Shown in pieces: positions 27,921 through 37,491 of a stretch of 64,000 nt of DNA. The stretch spans positions 62,001-126,000 of the forward strand of contig CALFDU010000001.1 in NCBI GenBank assembly GCA_937950315.1. The letters are read 5' to 3'. Position numbers and translations under genes: made by a program. The number at the start of each line of letters is the position of its first letter. The first letter of the stretch is position 1. The stretch comes from an uncultured Saprospiraceae bacterium (GTDB lineage Bacteria; Bacteroidota; Bacteroidia; Chitinophagales; Saprospiraceae). The notes below the pieces were generated by a model. The model had not been told where the DNA came from. It saw nothing but the letters and a program-made list of their open reading frames with translations, and searched no databases.

Positions 27921-30917
27921 CTACAGTCGTACGATTCTATCCGTGATGACAAACTCTTGCTTGCCTCCTTTGATCAAAAGAAAATATACTCCATTAGGAA
28001 TATCCGTCACATCGATTTCATTACTGCCTCCATTCATTTTCTGAGAAAGAATGAGCTTTCCATTTACATCGATAAAGGTGGTAGTAAATGGAATGTTTTC
28101 ATTCACATCAATAAAGATTTTTTCACGAACAGGGTTGGGGTAGATATTAAAAATGAGACCATCGATTTCGTGAATGTCTGATAGGTCTGCTCCATCACAA
28201 TCTTCATCGATATCATTGTCAAGTATTTCTGGTGCACCAGGGAATACCGTGGCAGAAGTATCATCACAATCGCCTCCTTGCGTAATGGATCCTGTTGGTT
28301 GTTCGCAGGCAGAAATGGGATTCATCTCATCGCCAAAACCATCCATATCAACATCTGGATAGTATGTAAGGAAAGACAATCCTTCATCTATGGTTCCATT
28401 GCAATTGTTGTCCAGGTCGTCACATATTTCAGGAGCACCCGGATAAATATTTGCGGAAGCATCATCACAATCTCCACCTTCAGTAACGTAGCCCATCGGT
28501 TGTGAACAAGATGCAATCATCGTATTGTCATCACCGAATCCATCTGCATCATTGTCGAGAAAATAGCTAGTCAATGTAAATCCTTCATCAATCATTCCAT
28601 CGCAATTGTTGTCCACGCCATCGCAAATTTCTGTGGCACTAGGGTTGATGGATGCATCAGTGTCGTTGCAATCCTCAACAGAATTGAAGCCGTCTTGATC
28701 TTCGTCTATGATGGAGTCTACACCATCGCAGTTTTCATCTATTCCATTGTTGGGATTTTCTGGAGCATCAGGATTTATTAGTTCGTTGTTGTCATCACAA
28801 TCTTGGTTGTTGTTGATATAACCAACGGGCATGAGACAAGCAGTGAGGAATATGTCGGGATTACCAAAACCATCGTTGTCAAGGTCTTGGAACCATACAT
28901 CGGTTTCAAGCACGGTGGGGTCTTGGTCGTCAATCAATCCGTCGCAATTGTCATCGATGCCATTGCACAATTCTTGAGCATTTAGGTTTACTTCTGGATT
29001 GGTATCATCACAATCAAAGCTGTCAGATGTATAGCCTTGTGGCATACTACAGGATAGGACTGTAGCAGTTGGATTTCCATAACCATCTCCGTCGTTGTCT
29101 TGATACCAGATCGTGGCATTTTGTAGATCAGGATCATTGTCATCGATCATACCATTACAATTGTCGTCAATACCATTGCACATTTCGTCAGCACCAGGAT
29201 TGATCATTGGGTTACTGTCATCGCAGTCAAGCGCTTCAAGAGAGGTGCCTGGTGGCTGCTGGCAAGCTACTACAAAATTGTTGGGATCCCCAAATCCATC
29301 CATGTCTGAATCTACATAGAATGTAGTCATGGCAATTCCTTCATCGATCATTCCATTGCAATTATTATCTACTTGGTCACACAGCTCAGGTGCTCCTGGA
29401 AATATGCTTGGGTCATTGTCATTGCAATCAACATCAGAAGTAAAAGAATCACCGTCGGCGTCTTCTAATTGTTCCACGCCGAAGGTGAAGTCAATAACAA
29501 CTGGAAGGTGATCGGAAGCAAGGGTAGTTGTGTTGGATGCTAAATTGTAATTGCTTAGTTCTGTAGCAGTGAGATATTCAGTGTCAAGCACAAATCCATT
29601 CCGTGCTTGCATAACAGATCCTGTATAAAAAAGCAGATCTAGTTTGCCAGGATGATAACTTCCATTGGGGTTATTCCAGGTATAATTTCCTGGAAAACCT
29701 GTGACTCCAGGATCGGCGTCTTCCAGAATTGAACCATCCCAGTCAGGAGCAAAATCTTGGCCGTACGTATTGTTGTCGACGATATCTCCGTTGATGAAAC
29801 TGTCGTAGTTCTGTCTTAGTCCGACCATGTTGAAGTCTCCTGTGATGATGGTGGGTGCATCTTCAGGATATGAAAATCCGGTCTGTGGTGAAGCTTCTTT
29901 GTCTCTGAGAACCGAAAGAAGATTGTCGATTTCATCTTGGCGCTGTGCGTCATTGGCGCAGCAAGGTAGGTGGACATTGTACACAATGATGGGTTCATCG
30001 TTTTCGTCGAAGAGCAAAAATACTGCATTGCCATCAATGTTGTCCCAAGCTTCGATTTCGTATCGAGTTGCTACGATGATATCAGGATTAGATTTGGCAA
30101 CATCCCAGTCTTGATTGCTAGGGAGAGGAAGCACATTATTGAGAATATTTCTTACCTCATTAGCCGATGTTCCATTGACCTCTTGCAATGCAATAACGTC
30201 TGGATTCATGGCAACCAATATTTTTTCAAATTCTTCTTGTCGATCGGGGGAAGTGATTCCATCATTGAGAACATTGTAGCTCAAAAATCGAGTGTGGTTT
30301 GGGTCTTTATCTAGATTGTATGCTGATTCAAAGGTAGGATTGTTGCTCATCGTGTATTGAAAGCCTCCGCTAGTATTTGGAACCAGATCACCAGTGCTAT
30401 CATTTTCTACCAAAATAGATATGGTGTTTGCCATCGTAGCAGAAAACCCACCTTCTGCAACAGAACGGTTTAGTGCCATCTCAAATACGGTAGAAGTAAC
30501 CGTAGGAGAACTTAATGCACCGATCGGATTATGGTTGACTTGGATAGAAGAGCCATCGGGATTGTTGATAAAACCCCTTCTTGCGCCATAATAATAGGTG
30601 ATTTCTGCTCCTATTCCACCTCTTGGAAAACCAGTATTGGGGTTGTTGTCTGCATCGATGAATATCGAAATGTCCTCTTCATCTTGCATATCAAATTCAA
30701 AACTAGCCTCAAGCAAAATATAGAGTCTCTCAGCATCATTGGATACCGATACCTTCATGATATCCAACTCTTGCGAATCTCCTGCGTCGTCAATGGAAAA
30801 ATCTGAATTATTCCAATCCGTAAATGTTCCATCAATAGATTTAGGCAATACCTGGCCATTGATTTGCGGTACGAATAAGAATAAACTACTTAGAAATATT
30901 ATTACGGAAGCTTTCAA
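27921..30917 (-). CDS. Secreted endonuclease/exonuclease/phosphatase with seven MopE-type repeats and T9SS tail
   Basis: 998 residues, opening with TTG and a signal peptide (cleavage near INGQV, residue 22). Residues about 27-190 are a CBM9/DOMON-like beta-sandwich. The EEP hydrolase domain (about 208-478) has its catalytic residues: Asn215 in SYNV, Glu246 in ALQEV, His316 in NVHLP, Asp361 and Asn363 in TGDFN, and Asp469/His470 in ASDHLPVV. Seven MopE-like units (about 485-915), each with D-C-D-D...P-G-A-x-E-x-C-D/N...D-N-N-C-x-G, come next; they are expected to bind calcium. A type A sorting domain (IYPNPVREKIFIDV onward) ends the protein. Likely an extracellular nuclease or phosphodiesterase for DNA or phosphate use. 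Confidence 0.88.
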   Translation of the reverse strand: MKASVIIFLSSLFLFVPQINGQVLPKSIDGTFTDWNNSDFSIDDAGDSQELDIMKVSVSNDAERLYILLEASFEFDMQDEEDISIFIDADNNPNTGFPRGGIGAEITYYYGARRGFINNPDGSSIQVNHNPIGALSSPTVTSTVFEMALNRSVAEGGFSATMANTISILVENDSTGDLVPNTSGGFQYTMSNNPTFESAYNLDKDPNHTRFLSYNVLNDGITSPDRQEEFEKILVAMNPDVIALQEVNGTSANEVRNILNNVLPLPSNQDWDVAKSNPDIIVATRYEIEAWDNIDGNAVFLLFDENDEPIIVYNVHLPCCANDAQRQDEIDNLLSVLRDKEASPQTGFSYPEDAPTIITGDFNMVGLRQNYDSFINGDIVDNNTYGQDFAPDWDGSILEDADPGVTGFPGNYTWNNPNGSYHPGKLDLLFYTGSVMQARNGFVLDTEYLTATELSNYNLASNTTTLASDHLPVVIDFTFGVEQLEDADGDSFTSDVDCNDNDPSIFPGAPELCDQVDNNCNGMIDEGIAMTTFYVDSDMDGFGDPNNFVVACQQPPGTSLEALDCDDSNPMINPGADEMCNGIDDNCNGMIDDNDPDLQNATIWYQDNDGDGYGNPTATVLSCSMPQGYTSDSFDCDDTNPEVNLNAQELCNGIDDNCDGLIDDQDPTVLETDVWFQDLDNDGFGNPDIFLTACLMPVGYINNNQDCDDNNELINPDAPENPNNGIDENCDGVDSIIDEDQDGFNSVEDCNDTDASINPSATEICDGVDNNCDGMIDEGFTLTSYFLDNDADGFGDDNTMIASCSQPMGYVTEGGDCDDASANIYPGAPEICDDLDNNCNGTIDEGLSFLTYYPDVDMDGFGDEMNPISACEQPTGSITQGGDCDDTSATVFPGAPEILDNDIDEDCDGADLSDIHEIDGLIFNIYPNPVREKIFIDVNENIPFTTTFIDVNGKLILSQKMNGGSNEIDVTDIPNGVYFLLIKGGKQEFVITDRIVRL

Positions 30918-31058
30918 AATACATGTTTTTGCTATCTACAAGATAGTGTATTTTTTTTAGTTCAACTTTGTTCTAAGAAGACAGTATTTCTAATTTATAC
31001 TAGATGAAAATCCAGATTACGATGGGAAAATTAACTATTTGGATTTTCTAGACGCGAT

Positions 31059-31382
31059 TTATTCTTCTTCTGATCGTCTGATCAATTCTTCTCTTATTTC
31101 ATCTGCCTTTTCTTCAAGATCTTCTTTCACTTCCTCATATTTCTTTTTAACATCCTCTGTGACACTTTCCATGGACATGCCATCCATGGAGTCTTTGGCA
31201 TTTTGGTAAAGCTCGCCTGATTTTTCAACCACTTTGCCAGTGGCTTCTTTGATGTCTTCCACAGCGTTGATGATGTATTCCTTTTCAAGAATGTCGTCCA
31301 TGAATTTCAAGCTACCCTTGGTGGTTTTGGTGGCTGTTTTTCCGACTTTGGTGATGAGTTTGAAAAGGTCTTTAATGATCAT
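31059..31382 (-). CDS. Small helical YtxH-like protein downstream of purB
   Basis: 107 residues from the ATG at 31382; a TTG at 31388 would add two residues. The product is highly charged and almost all helical: a short amphipathic N-terminus (IIKDLFKLITKVGK), then heptad-like acidic and basic repeats (EDVKKKYEEVKEDLEEKADEI) able to form a coiled coil. There is no signal peptide. It starts 7 bases after the purB stop, so it is in the same transcript. Similarity to YtxH/apolipophorin-like stress proteins is compositional only; function unknown. Confidence 0.65.
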   Translation of the reverse strand: MIIKDLFKLITKVGKTATKTTKGSLKFMDDILEKEYIINAVEDIKEATGKVVEKSGELYQNAKDSMDGMSMESVTEDVKKKYEEVKEDLEEKADEIREELIRRSEEE

Positions 31383-31388
31383 GGTCAA

Positions 31389-32723
31389 TTAGTTGTATCC
31401 TGTGTAATTGGAAGGAGTGATGGCTTTAAGTTCGGTCTTTATCGCGTCGCTCACATCCAAGCCATCAATGAAATCATCGATGACCTCTTTAGTAATACGC
31501 GAATTTCCTCTGGTTAGTTCCTTCAATGCCTCATAAGGTTTCGGGAAAGCTTCTCTTCTAAGGACCGTTTGAATCGCTTCAGCAAGCACCGCCATATTGT
31601 TGTTGAGGTCTTCCTCAAGCTTAGCTTGATTGAGATCCAGCTTAGACAATCCTTTCAATAATGACTTAAAGGCAATCAAACTGTGGGCAAAAGGTACCCC
31701 TACATTTCTCAAAACGGTACTGTCTGTCAAGTCTCTTTGTAGTCTTGAAATCGGAAGTTTTCCTGCTAAGAATTGGTACACAGCATTGGCCATGCCAAAG
31801 TTTCCTTCTGCATTTTCAAAATCGATTGGGTTGACCTTGTGTGGCATCGCACTCGAACCAACTTCTCCTTTGACGACTTTCTGCTTGAAGTAATCCATGG
31901 CAATATAGGTCCAGATATCTCGACATAAATCAATGAAAATTGTATTGATTCTTTTCATGACATCAAACAGTCCTGCCAAGTCGTCATAGTGAGCAATCTG
32001 AGTGGTTGTTTGGTATCTCTCAAGTCCCAAGTTCTTCTTTACAAAATTATTGGCAAAGGCAATCCAATCAATATTACCAAGTGCTACTTTGTGTGCATTG
32101 AAATTTCCAGTAGCTCCACCAAATTTGGCGAAAAGCTTGAGGGATTTCAATTGCTCCATTTGTATTTCTATTCGTTCTCTGAAAACGCGGAATTCTTTGC
32201 CTAAGGTAGTAGGACTGGCTGGCTGACCATGCGTACGTGCTAGCATTGGTATCCCATCATACTCCGCTTCCAATTCTTTCATCCGACCCACAATCTGCTC
32301 TAAACCAGGAAGCATCACTTGTGCAATAGAATCCCGTATCATCATCGGGAATGATGTATTGTTTATATCCTGTGAGGTCAAGCCAAAATGGATCCATTCT
32401 TTGGCTTCGTTGATACCAAAGCTGTCCATGTTGTCTTTGATGAAATACTCAACCGCTTTTACATCGTGGTTGGTTACCGCTTCATGCTTTTTAACCGCCA
32501 TGCAATCTTCATCCGTAAGCGCTTGAGCCCAATCCAATAGTTTGGTAGAAGTACTCTCATCTACTGGACTAAAATTTTCAATACCTGACTTACTCAGTGC
32601 AATGAAATATTTTATTTCTACAAGAATACGATACTTAATCAATGCTGCTTCTGAGAAGTATTGCTGAAGTTCGCTGGTTTTCTTGGCGTAACGGCCATCT
32701 ATTGGGCCTATAGATTGTAACAT
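31389..32723 (-). CDS. purB: Adenylosuccinate lyase
   Basis: 444 residues from the ATG at 32723; the longer frame needs TTG at 32747. This fumarase-superfamily enzyme acts twice in purine synthesis, on SAICAR and on adenylosuccinate. Family signatures are SPIDGRY-like (SIGPIDGRYAKKT) at the N-terminus, THGQPASPTTLGKE, and the signature loop GSSAMPHKVNPIDFEN with the catalytic serine. The TSQDINNTSF block is also present. A small helical gene follows 7 bases downstream, and a lipid acyltransferase gene lies upstream on the same strand. Confidence 0.96.
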   Translation of the reverse strand: MLQSIGPIDGRYAKKTSELQQYFSEAALIKYRILVEIKYFIALSKSGIENFSPVDESTSTKLLDWAQALTDEDCMAVKKHEAVTNHDVKAVEYFIKDNMDSFGINEAKEWIHFGLTSQDINNTSFPMMIRDSIAQVMLPGLEQIVGRMKELEAEYDGIPMLARTHGQPASPTTLGKEFRVFRERIEIQMEQLKSLKLFAKFGGATGNFNAHKVALGNIDWIAFANNFVKKNLGLERYQTTTQIAHYDDLAGLFDVMKRINTIFIDLCRDIWTYIAMDYFKQKVVKGEVGSSAMPHKVNPIDFENAEGNFGMANAVYQFLAGKLPISRLQRDLTDSTVLRNVGVPFAHSLIAFKSLLKGLSKLDLNQAKLEEDLNNNMAVLAEAIQTVLRREAFPKPYEALKELTRGNSRITKEVIDDFIDGLDVSDAIKTELKAITPSNYTGYN

Positions 32724-32764
32724 GTTTCTTGATTGATTAAGCTGCAAAGATGCTTAAATTCTGA

Positions 32765-33643
32765 TTAATATTTAATTTGGGCTTTCCATCTTTTGTGAGT
32801 CCAAAGCCAATCACTTGGTTTGGCTTTGATTTGCTTTTCTAACTCATCAAAATATAGTTGCGTGAGCTGTTCTCCAGATTGAATTCCGTGATTTCTGTCT
32901 GCTAGTTTGACCGGTGTCACTATATATCGTCCTCTTGATTCTCGATTGATGCTGTAGAACCAAACGGCCTTCTCAGGAAATTCCAAGGCGAATTCTGAAC
33001 CTCCATGCAAAGCCAGTGTCTCTCTGTCGAAGAATTTTACGCGGTGTGCTCTTTCTTTGTTGCCAGGATTTTGATCTGCGATATAAACAATTGCAGTTGG
33101 TCTGTCATAGGTTCCATAGATGGCCGACTTTGAATCATAGATGCTTACGAGTCCAGTTCCTGTTTTGGATCTGTTTTTGGCTATGAAAGCATTGATGTAT
33201 TTATTTTTAAGCGGTTTTATCAGTCCGATCGTATGGAATGGTGTTTGGGTAGAAATGGTGATGGTTGCCCATTCCCAGTTTCCAAAATGCGAGGAGAAAA
33301 CCACTATGCCATTTTCGACATTTTCTTCTGATTCAAATTCTGGTGGGTTGTTGAATTGGTATCGATCGATGATGGTCTGTGTAGAAGTAAACGAACTTTT
33401 AAATGATTCTAAAATGATGTCGGTAAAGTTGCGGTAGATATTAGGTAGCCAAGTTTGTAATTCTTTGTCTTCTTTTCCTGGAAATGCATGATGTAGGTTT
33501 TTCATGATTACATCAAGGCGATATTTTATAACTGATCGTAAAAGCCAAGCAAGCGCATCTGAAATCAGATAGAGTAATCTGAATGGGATCAGGCTGATGA
33601 ATCTAGAAAAAAATAGGAAAGTAAGGTAACCGATAAACTGCAT
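32765..33643 (-). CDS. LpxL/HtrB-type lipid A acyltransferase
   Basis: 292 residues. The N-terminal hydrophobic anchor (about 1-40) is followed by the acyltransferase block VFSSHFGNWEWA (His with downstream acidic partner), and IVYIADQNPGNKERAHRVKFFDRET and FPEKAVWFYSINRE blocks, all typical of LpxL/HtrB late acyltransferases that add secondary acyl chains to Kdo-lipid A at the inner membrane. The C-terminus W-L-W-T-H-K-R-W is also typical. A Gram-negative outer membrane is thus supported. It starts one base before the neighbouring small gene ends. Confidence 0.9.
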   Translation of the reverse strand: MQFIGYLTFLFFSRFISLIPFRLLYLISDALAWLLRSVIKYRLDVIMKNLHHAFPGKEDKELQTWLPNIYRNFTDIILESFKSSFTSTQTIIDRYQFNNPPEFESEENVENGIVVFSSHFGNWEWATITISTQTPFHTIGLIKPLKNKYINAFIAKNRSKTGTGLVSIYDSKSAIYGTYDRPTAIVYIADQNPGNKERAHRVKFFDRETLALHGGSEFALEFPEKAVWFYSINRESRGRYIVTPVKLADRNHGIQSGEQLTQLYFDELEKQIKAKPSDWLWTHKRWKAQIKY

Positions 33644-33644
33644 C

Positions 33645-33890
33645 TTAAATTATTTCATCAAATTCATCGAATTCGTTTTCAAGCAGATTGCTTTCTATGC
33701 TTCCTCTCAAGGCATGCTGTGCTTCAATCGCCTTTTCGATATGCTGCAATATGTCTGGTGTAAACGAAGATTTCAATTTCTCAATTTCATTCAATGGGCT
33801 TCCGTCTCGTAATTTCAGAATGTGCTCGATAAGGTGTTTTTCAAATTTGATACTGATCTTGCCATTCATCTGGAAGACCGTAATTTTCAT
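33645..33890 (-). CDS. Small conserved-looking protein between DUF2520 and the lipid acyltransferase
   Basis: 81 residues from the ATG at 33890; the frame is open further upstream, but that part only overlaps the DUF2520 gene in another frame. The product starts M-K-I-T-V-F-Q-M-N-G-K-I-S-I-K-F-E-K and ends in an acidic tail (EFDEFDEII). It has alternating beta then helical character, no leader and no motif I recognise. It starts 29 bases after the DUF2520 stop and ends one base before the acyltransferase start, so it looks like a real operon member. Confidence 0.6.
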   Translation of the reverse strand: MKITVFQMNGKISIKFEKHLIEHILKLRDGSPLNEIEKLKSSFTPDILQHIEKAIEAQHALRGSIESNLLENEFDEFDEII

Positions 33891-33919
33891 TCTGGGATGA
33901 GCTATTTCGTCAATGATTC

Positions 33920-34693
33920 TCAAGCGTGTTTGTTTTGTATGCTGCGTGAAAAAACTTTGTAAAGTTGCTGTAATTCTGGGAAGTCCTTTAGTGATTTGGT
34001 GTGGTCGTCGATGACCGCTTGGTCGTTTCGTTTGGCAGGGCCTGTTTGTATGTTGCAGGCATTGCTGCTTTCTGCATTGGAAATGGTCTTGTTTATTAAG
34101 GGTAACAGTAAGCTGAAGTCGGATTTGTTTTTTTCTAACCAATCACTGTTAAGGCAAAATAGATGGTTGATGAAATTGTTCATGATCACGGCTGATAGAT
34201 GCAGCGATTTTCTTTGTTTGTCCGATTTCTGTGTAGCAGTCAAGCCAATGCTTTCTGCAAGCTCTTTCAGTTTCTTTTTATTGGAAGTATTGTTCGCTGT
34301 GATGAGAATGGGGATGTTTTCCCATTCTTCATTTGTGATGTTTACAAAGGTTTGCAGAGGGTAAAAGACTCCATAATTGGGCAGTGCCTTTAAGCTCTTA
34401 CTGCTGACGCTACCAGAAGTATGCGCGATGAGCACCTGCGAGTTTTTAAACCTTTTGTGTAGTTGATTGCCGATGGATTCTATGGCGTCATCGGATACCA
34501 TAATGAGAATCAAATCTACTTTCTTATCTAGTTCATTTAAATCAGAAAGCGCAGATGCTTTTACTTTTTTAGCAAGTTTTCTTGCTTTGGTAATGCCTCG
34601 ATTACAGACTTGATGTATGGTGTGACCTTCACTGAATAATTTAGGAGCTAGTTGATTGGCAACATTGCCGGCTCCAATTATTGAGATTTTCAC
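33920..34693 (-). CDS. Rossmann-fold DUF2520 oxidoreductase-like protein
   Basis: 257 residues. The N-terminal NAD(P)-binding domain begins ISIIGAGNVANQLAPKL (GxGxxA-type loop), and a helical DUF2520 C-terminal half follows (HLSAVIMNNFINHLF; TGPAKRNDQAVIDDH). The architecture recalls ketopantoate reductase and F420-dependent NADP reductase relatives; substrate unknown. It starts with GTG inside the ccmF stop (GTGA, 4-base overlap), so it is co-translated with the cytochrome c maturation genes, although no direct link to haem is known. Confidence 0.87.
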   Translation of the reverse strand: MKISIIGAGNVANQLAPKLFSEGHTIHQVCNRGITKARKLAKKVKASALSDLNELDKKVDLILIMVSDDAIESIGNQLHKRFKNSQVLIAHTSGSVSSKSLKALPNYGVFYPLQTFVNITNEEWENIPILITANNTSNKKKLKELAESIGLTATQKSDKQRKSLHLSAVIMNNFINHLFCLNSDWLEKNKSDFSLLLPLINKTISNAESSNACNIQTGPAKRNDQAVIDDHTKSLKDFPELQQLYKVFSRSIQNKHA

Positions 34694-37491
34694 AGCTTTG
34701 TTTTTAACCGTGAAAAAAAGGCAAAGCCAAATCCGGCCATCATCAAGATGCTACCCAGCCAGAATAAATTGATACCTGGGAATATAACCGCCTCAAGGGT
34801 GATCCAGTCTGATCTTGGTACTTCTTCTGCAATCTGAATTGGTATTGTCTGGTAATCACGTTTGTCTACAGCTGTTCCAAAATAGAATCTAGGCACAGAA
34901 GGATCAATGCTATAAAACTTGATGTGAAGTCCATCAATGGCATTGTATTCTTTTACTACCATAGGCTTATTGCCTCTGATAATATAGAGTGGTTCCATTT
35001 CTTGCCTTTCACCCGTTTTGTTGTTTGTAACAATCAACTGAGCTGAAACTGCAATATCTCCTTCTTCGGCAACATAGTTTTTGTGTGTAGGACTTGTGTT
35101 TATTCCTACCATCTGTACCGTCCAATCTAGATAATCAAAACTTCCGTTGTTTCCTATGTCGAAGTTGGCATATTCAAGTTTGGCTTCTTCTGTGAAATAC
35201 GCTTCAAAGAATGAATCAGGAATCTTTGCTTTTATTTTTAGTTCGTTGATACGATCTGGATAGGTGTATATAAGATTCTTATCTAGACCCAGCGCTGGTT
35301 TCAGTTCGTAGCTGGTATCTTTCTCCATCGCATTGAATTTCAAGTCTACTTGAATTCCAATATCATTGTTTTCTTTTAAGAAGTTTTTATTGTTTGGGTC
35401 GGTACTGATGCCTTGAACGATTCCATAGCAATTGCTTAGGAAGAATGTATCCCCAACCGTCAATTCATAAAGTTCGTACTTCAAGGAATCTTCTACTTCC
35501 TTTGCTAATTCGACGTCGATTTGAGAAGCGGGGAGAGAGGGTACCGTTGTGAATATATCTTTAAATAAGTAGTGCTTGGTATCTGGATTGGATGCCGCTA
35601 CTTTGGTCATGTCATTGCTAAATAAAACATTTGGATGTACCTTAAACTGATCCAAGGTATTTCCTTTTTCATCTACTTCCCTAAAGTCGATGTCAAAAAA
35701 CCTCGTGTTGCCAATGATGGTATCATTTTCATAGGTGATCCAATAATTGTTGCTATAAAATGGCTCCTCTTTTATCAGCGTGATGATCTTGGCCAATGAT
35801 TCATCTTCAACCAAACCTGTGAGTGCAAATGGATTGGAAGAGATTGTTTTTTCATTCAAACCACTGGTGATTGATCCGATAATCATCATGGCAAATCCTA
35901 AGTGCGAACTAGCCGCTGCCAATGACTTTAGTGATTTCCAATTCTTTGGAAACAAAAGGTATAAGTTTACAAGAATCGCAAAAACACAGAAGACGTTTAA
36001 TATGAAATATCTAGCCTCAAAGAAATCTACCAAAAAGGTCATCAAGTAGGTTACAGCAACTGAAGCCAGCATGATGGCAGCGTTGGCTACCATAAATTTG
36101 TGCTTCATCTTATCCCATCCAAAACCTTTGTACCTCATCCAAAGAGCTGCACTAGAGAGCACAGTAACAAAACAAGCAATCCAGATTTGATATTTGTTGT
36201 AGTGAGGAATAGGATCATCGATCACTGCTCCTATGAATTCAGGATTGAAGAAGGTTTGTATTTTATTGTATACAGGAAGTGAGGTAGAAGCCGTAATGAT
36301 TCCTCCTGAAAACAGTAAGACGATGGTTCCTATGTACATCCAGAATTCTCTGGAGTAGATGGATTCTTCTTTTTTAGGAGATGGTATTTGCCTTGAGCGA
36401 TAAAAATAAAATCCTAGTGATAAAGCCAAGAATGTTCCTATCAATGAAACCAATTGCCACTCAAGTCCCATATTGGTAAATGCGTGTGCTGAAGTTTCTC
36501 CCAATACACCTGAGCGCGTCAAGAAAGTAGAGTAAAGAATCAAAATAAACGACAACAAGTACATCAGGTAACTGGTCTTGATGGAGTATCCCGTTGATTT
36601 AGAAATCAGATTGGCGTGGACTCCTCCGACGAGGATGAGCCATGGCACCAAGGACATATTTTCTACCGGATCCCAAGCCCAATATCCACCAAAGGATAAG
36701 GCCACGTAGGCCCAAGCACCTCCCATTAAGATTCCTGTGCCTAGAATACAAGCGGAGAACAATGCCCAACTCAACGCGGGCGTGAGCCATTCTTTGTGCT
36801 TGCCAGACCATAGCCCTGCAATCGCGAAGGCAAAAGGAATGGTGACAGAAGCAAAACCTAAAAATAAGGTAGGAGGGTGGATGGTCATCCAGTAATTCTG
36901 CAACAATGGATTCAGCCCATCTCCTTTTATCAATGATGCATAATCTGGATTGCTGAAGATCGGTGCGTCCATGACTTCTCTCAATAGCAACAATGGATTA
37001 GATCCTATTTTAATCGCTTCTTCTCCTGTTCCAATGTAAAGACCCAAAAGCATAGAAGACAAAAATGTCTGAACCATGAGCAAGGTCGCCATCACATGTG
37101 GGCCTATTTCATATTTTTTTCTTAGGATAAACATACCTAATATGGCATGCCAGAACATCCACAACAAGAAGCTACCTTCCTGTCCTTCCCAGAATGCGGA
37201 GAAGATATATCGCATCGGTAGATCATCAGACACATGTTCAAATACATAGCTGTATTCGTACATTTTGTTGATCATCGCATAGAAAATGATGCCGATTACG
37301 CCAAAAATGGCAATGGATTGAAGGTAGAAACCAACTTTTCCGAGATTGTTCCAGGAGTTTTCGCCGGTATTGGCTGCTTTCGTAAACGTAAAAATGGAAA
37401 ACAGTCCAGCTACAAATGAAAGTAAAATAAGAATATGGCCTATCTGGCCCGGTAGGAGAGATTCTCCATTATATAGTGCTCCTAGAATCAA
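34690..37491 (-). CDS. ccmF: Cytochrome c maturation protein CcmF-like
   Basis: 933 residues, opening with TTG within the ccmE stop (TTGA overlap). It has many transmembrane helices, the tryptophan-rich WWD-type haem-handling loop (GGYWAWDPVENMSLVPWL, near residue 275), and conserved histidines in the MTIHPPTLFLGF and LIL-VGG-VHANL segments. A large periplasmic C-terminal domain (about 560-900) precedes a last helix. CcmF receives haem from CcmE and ligates it to the CxxCH site of apocytochrome c. The length is greater than proteobacterial CcmF (about 650), a pattern seen in Bacteroidota. Confidence 0.93.
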   Translation of the reverse strand: MILGALYNGESLLPGQIGHILILLSFVAGLFSIFTFTKAANTGENSWNNLGKVGFYLQSIAIFGVIGIIFYAMINKMYEYSYVFEHVSDDLPMRYIFSAFWEGQEGSFLLWMFWHAILGMFILRKKYEIGPHVMATLLMVQTFLSSMLLGLYIGTGEEAIKIGSNPLLLLREVMDAPIFSNPDYASLIKGDGLNPLLQNYWMTIHPPTLFLGFASVTIPFAFAIAGLWSGKHKEWLTPALSWALFSACILGTGILMGGAWAYVALSFGGYWAWDPVENMSLVPWLILVGGVHANLISKSTGYSIKTSYLMYLLSFILILYSTFLTRSGVLGETSAHAFTNMGLEWQLVSLIGTFLALSLGFYFYRSRQIPSPKKEESIYSREFWMYIGTIVLLFSGGIITASTSLPVYNKIQTFFNPEFIGAVIDDPIPHYNKYQIWIACFVTVLSSAALWMRYKGFGWDKMKHKFMVANAAIMLASVAVTYLMTFLVDFFEARYFILNVFCVFAILVNLYLLFPKNWKSLKSLAAASSHLGFAMMIIGSITSGLNEKTISSNPFALTGLVEDESLAKIITLIKEEPFYSNNYWITYENDTIIGNTRFFDIDFREVDEKGNTLDQFKVHPNVLFSNDMTKVAASNPDTKHYLFKDIFTTVPSLPASQIDVELAKEVEDSLKYELYELTVGDTFFLSNCYGIVQGISTDPNNKNFLKENNDIGIQVDLKFNAMEKDTSYELKPALGLDKNLIYTYPDRINELKIKAKIPDSFFEAYFTEEAKLEYANFDIGNNGSFDYLDWTVQMVGINTSPTHKNYVAEEGDIAVSAQLIVTNNKTGERQEMEPLYIIRGNKPMVVKEYNAIDGLHIKFYSIDPSVPRFYFGTAVDKRDYQTIPIQIAEEVPRSDWITLEAVIFPGINLFWLGSILMMAGFGFAFFSRLKTKL

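Noticed and set aside
28200-29470. Regular repeats that look like a tandem array or CRISPR
   Set aside because: They are the coding repeats of the MopE-like units in the nuclease gene; unit length and sequence vary and there are no spacers.
33891-34142. N-terminal extension of the small gene at 33645
   Set aside because: This part lies wholly inside the DUF2520 gene in another register and has arginine/glutamine-rich shadow composition.
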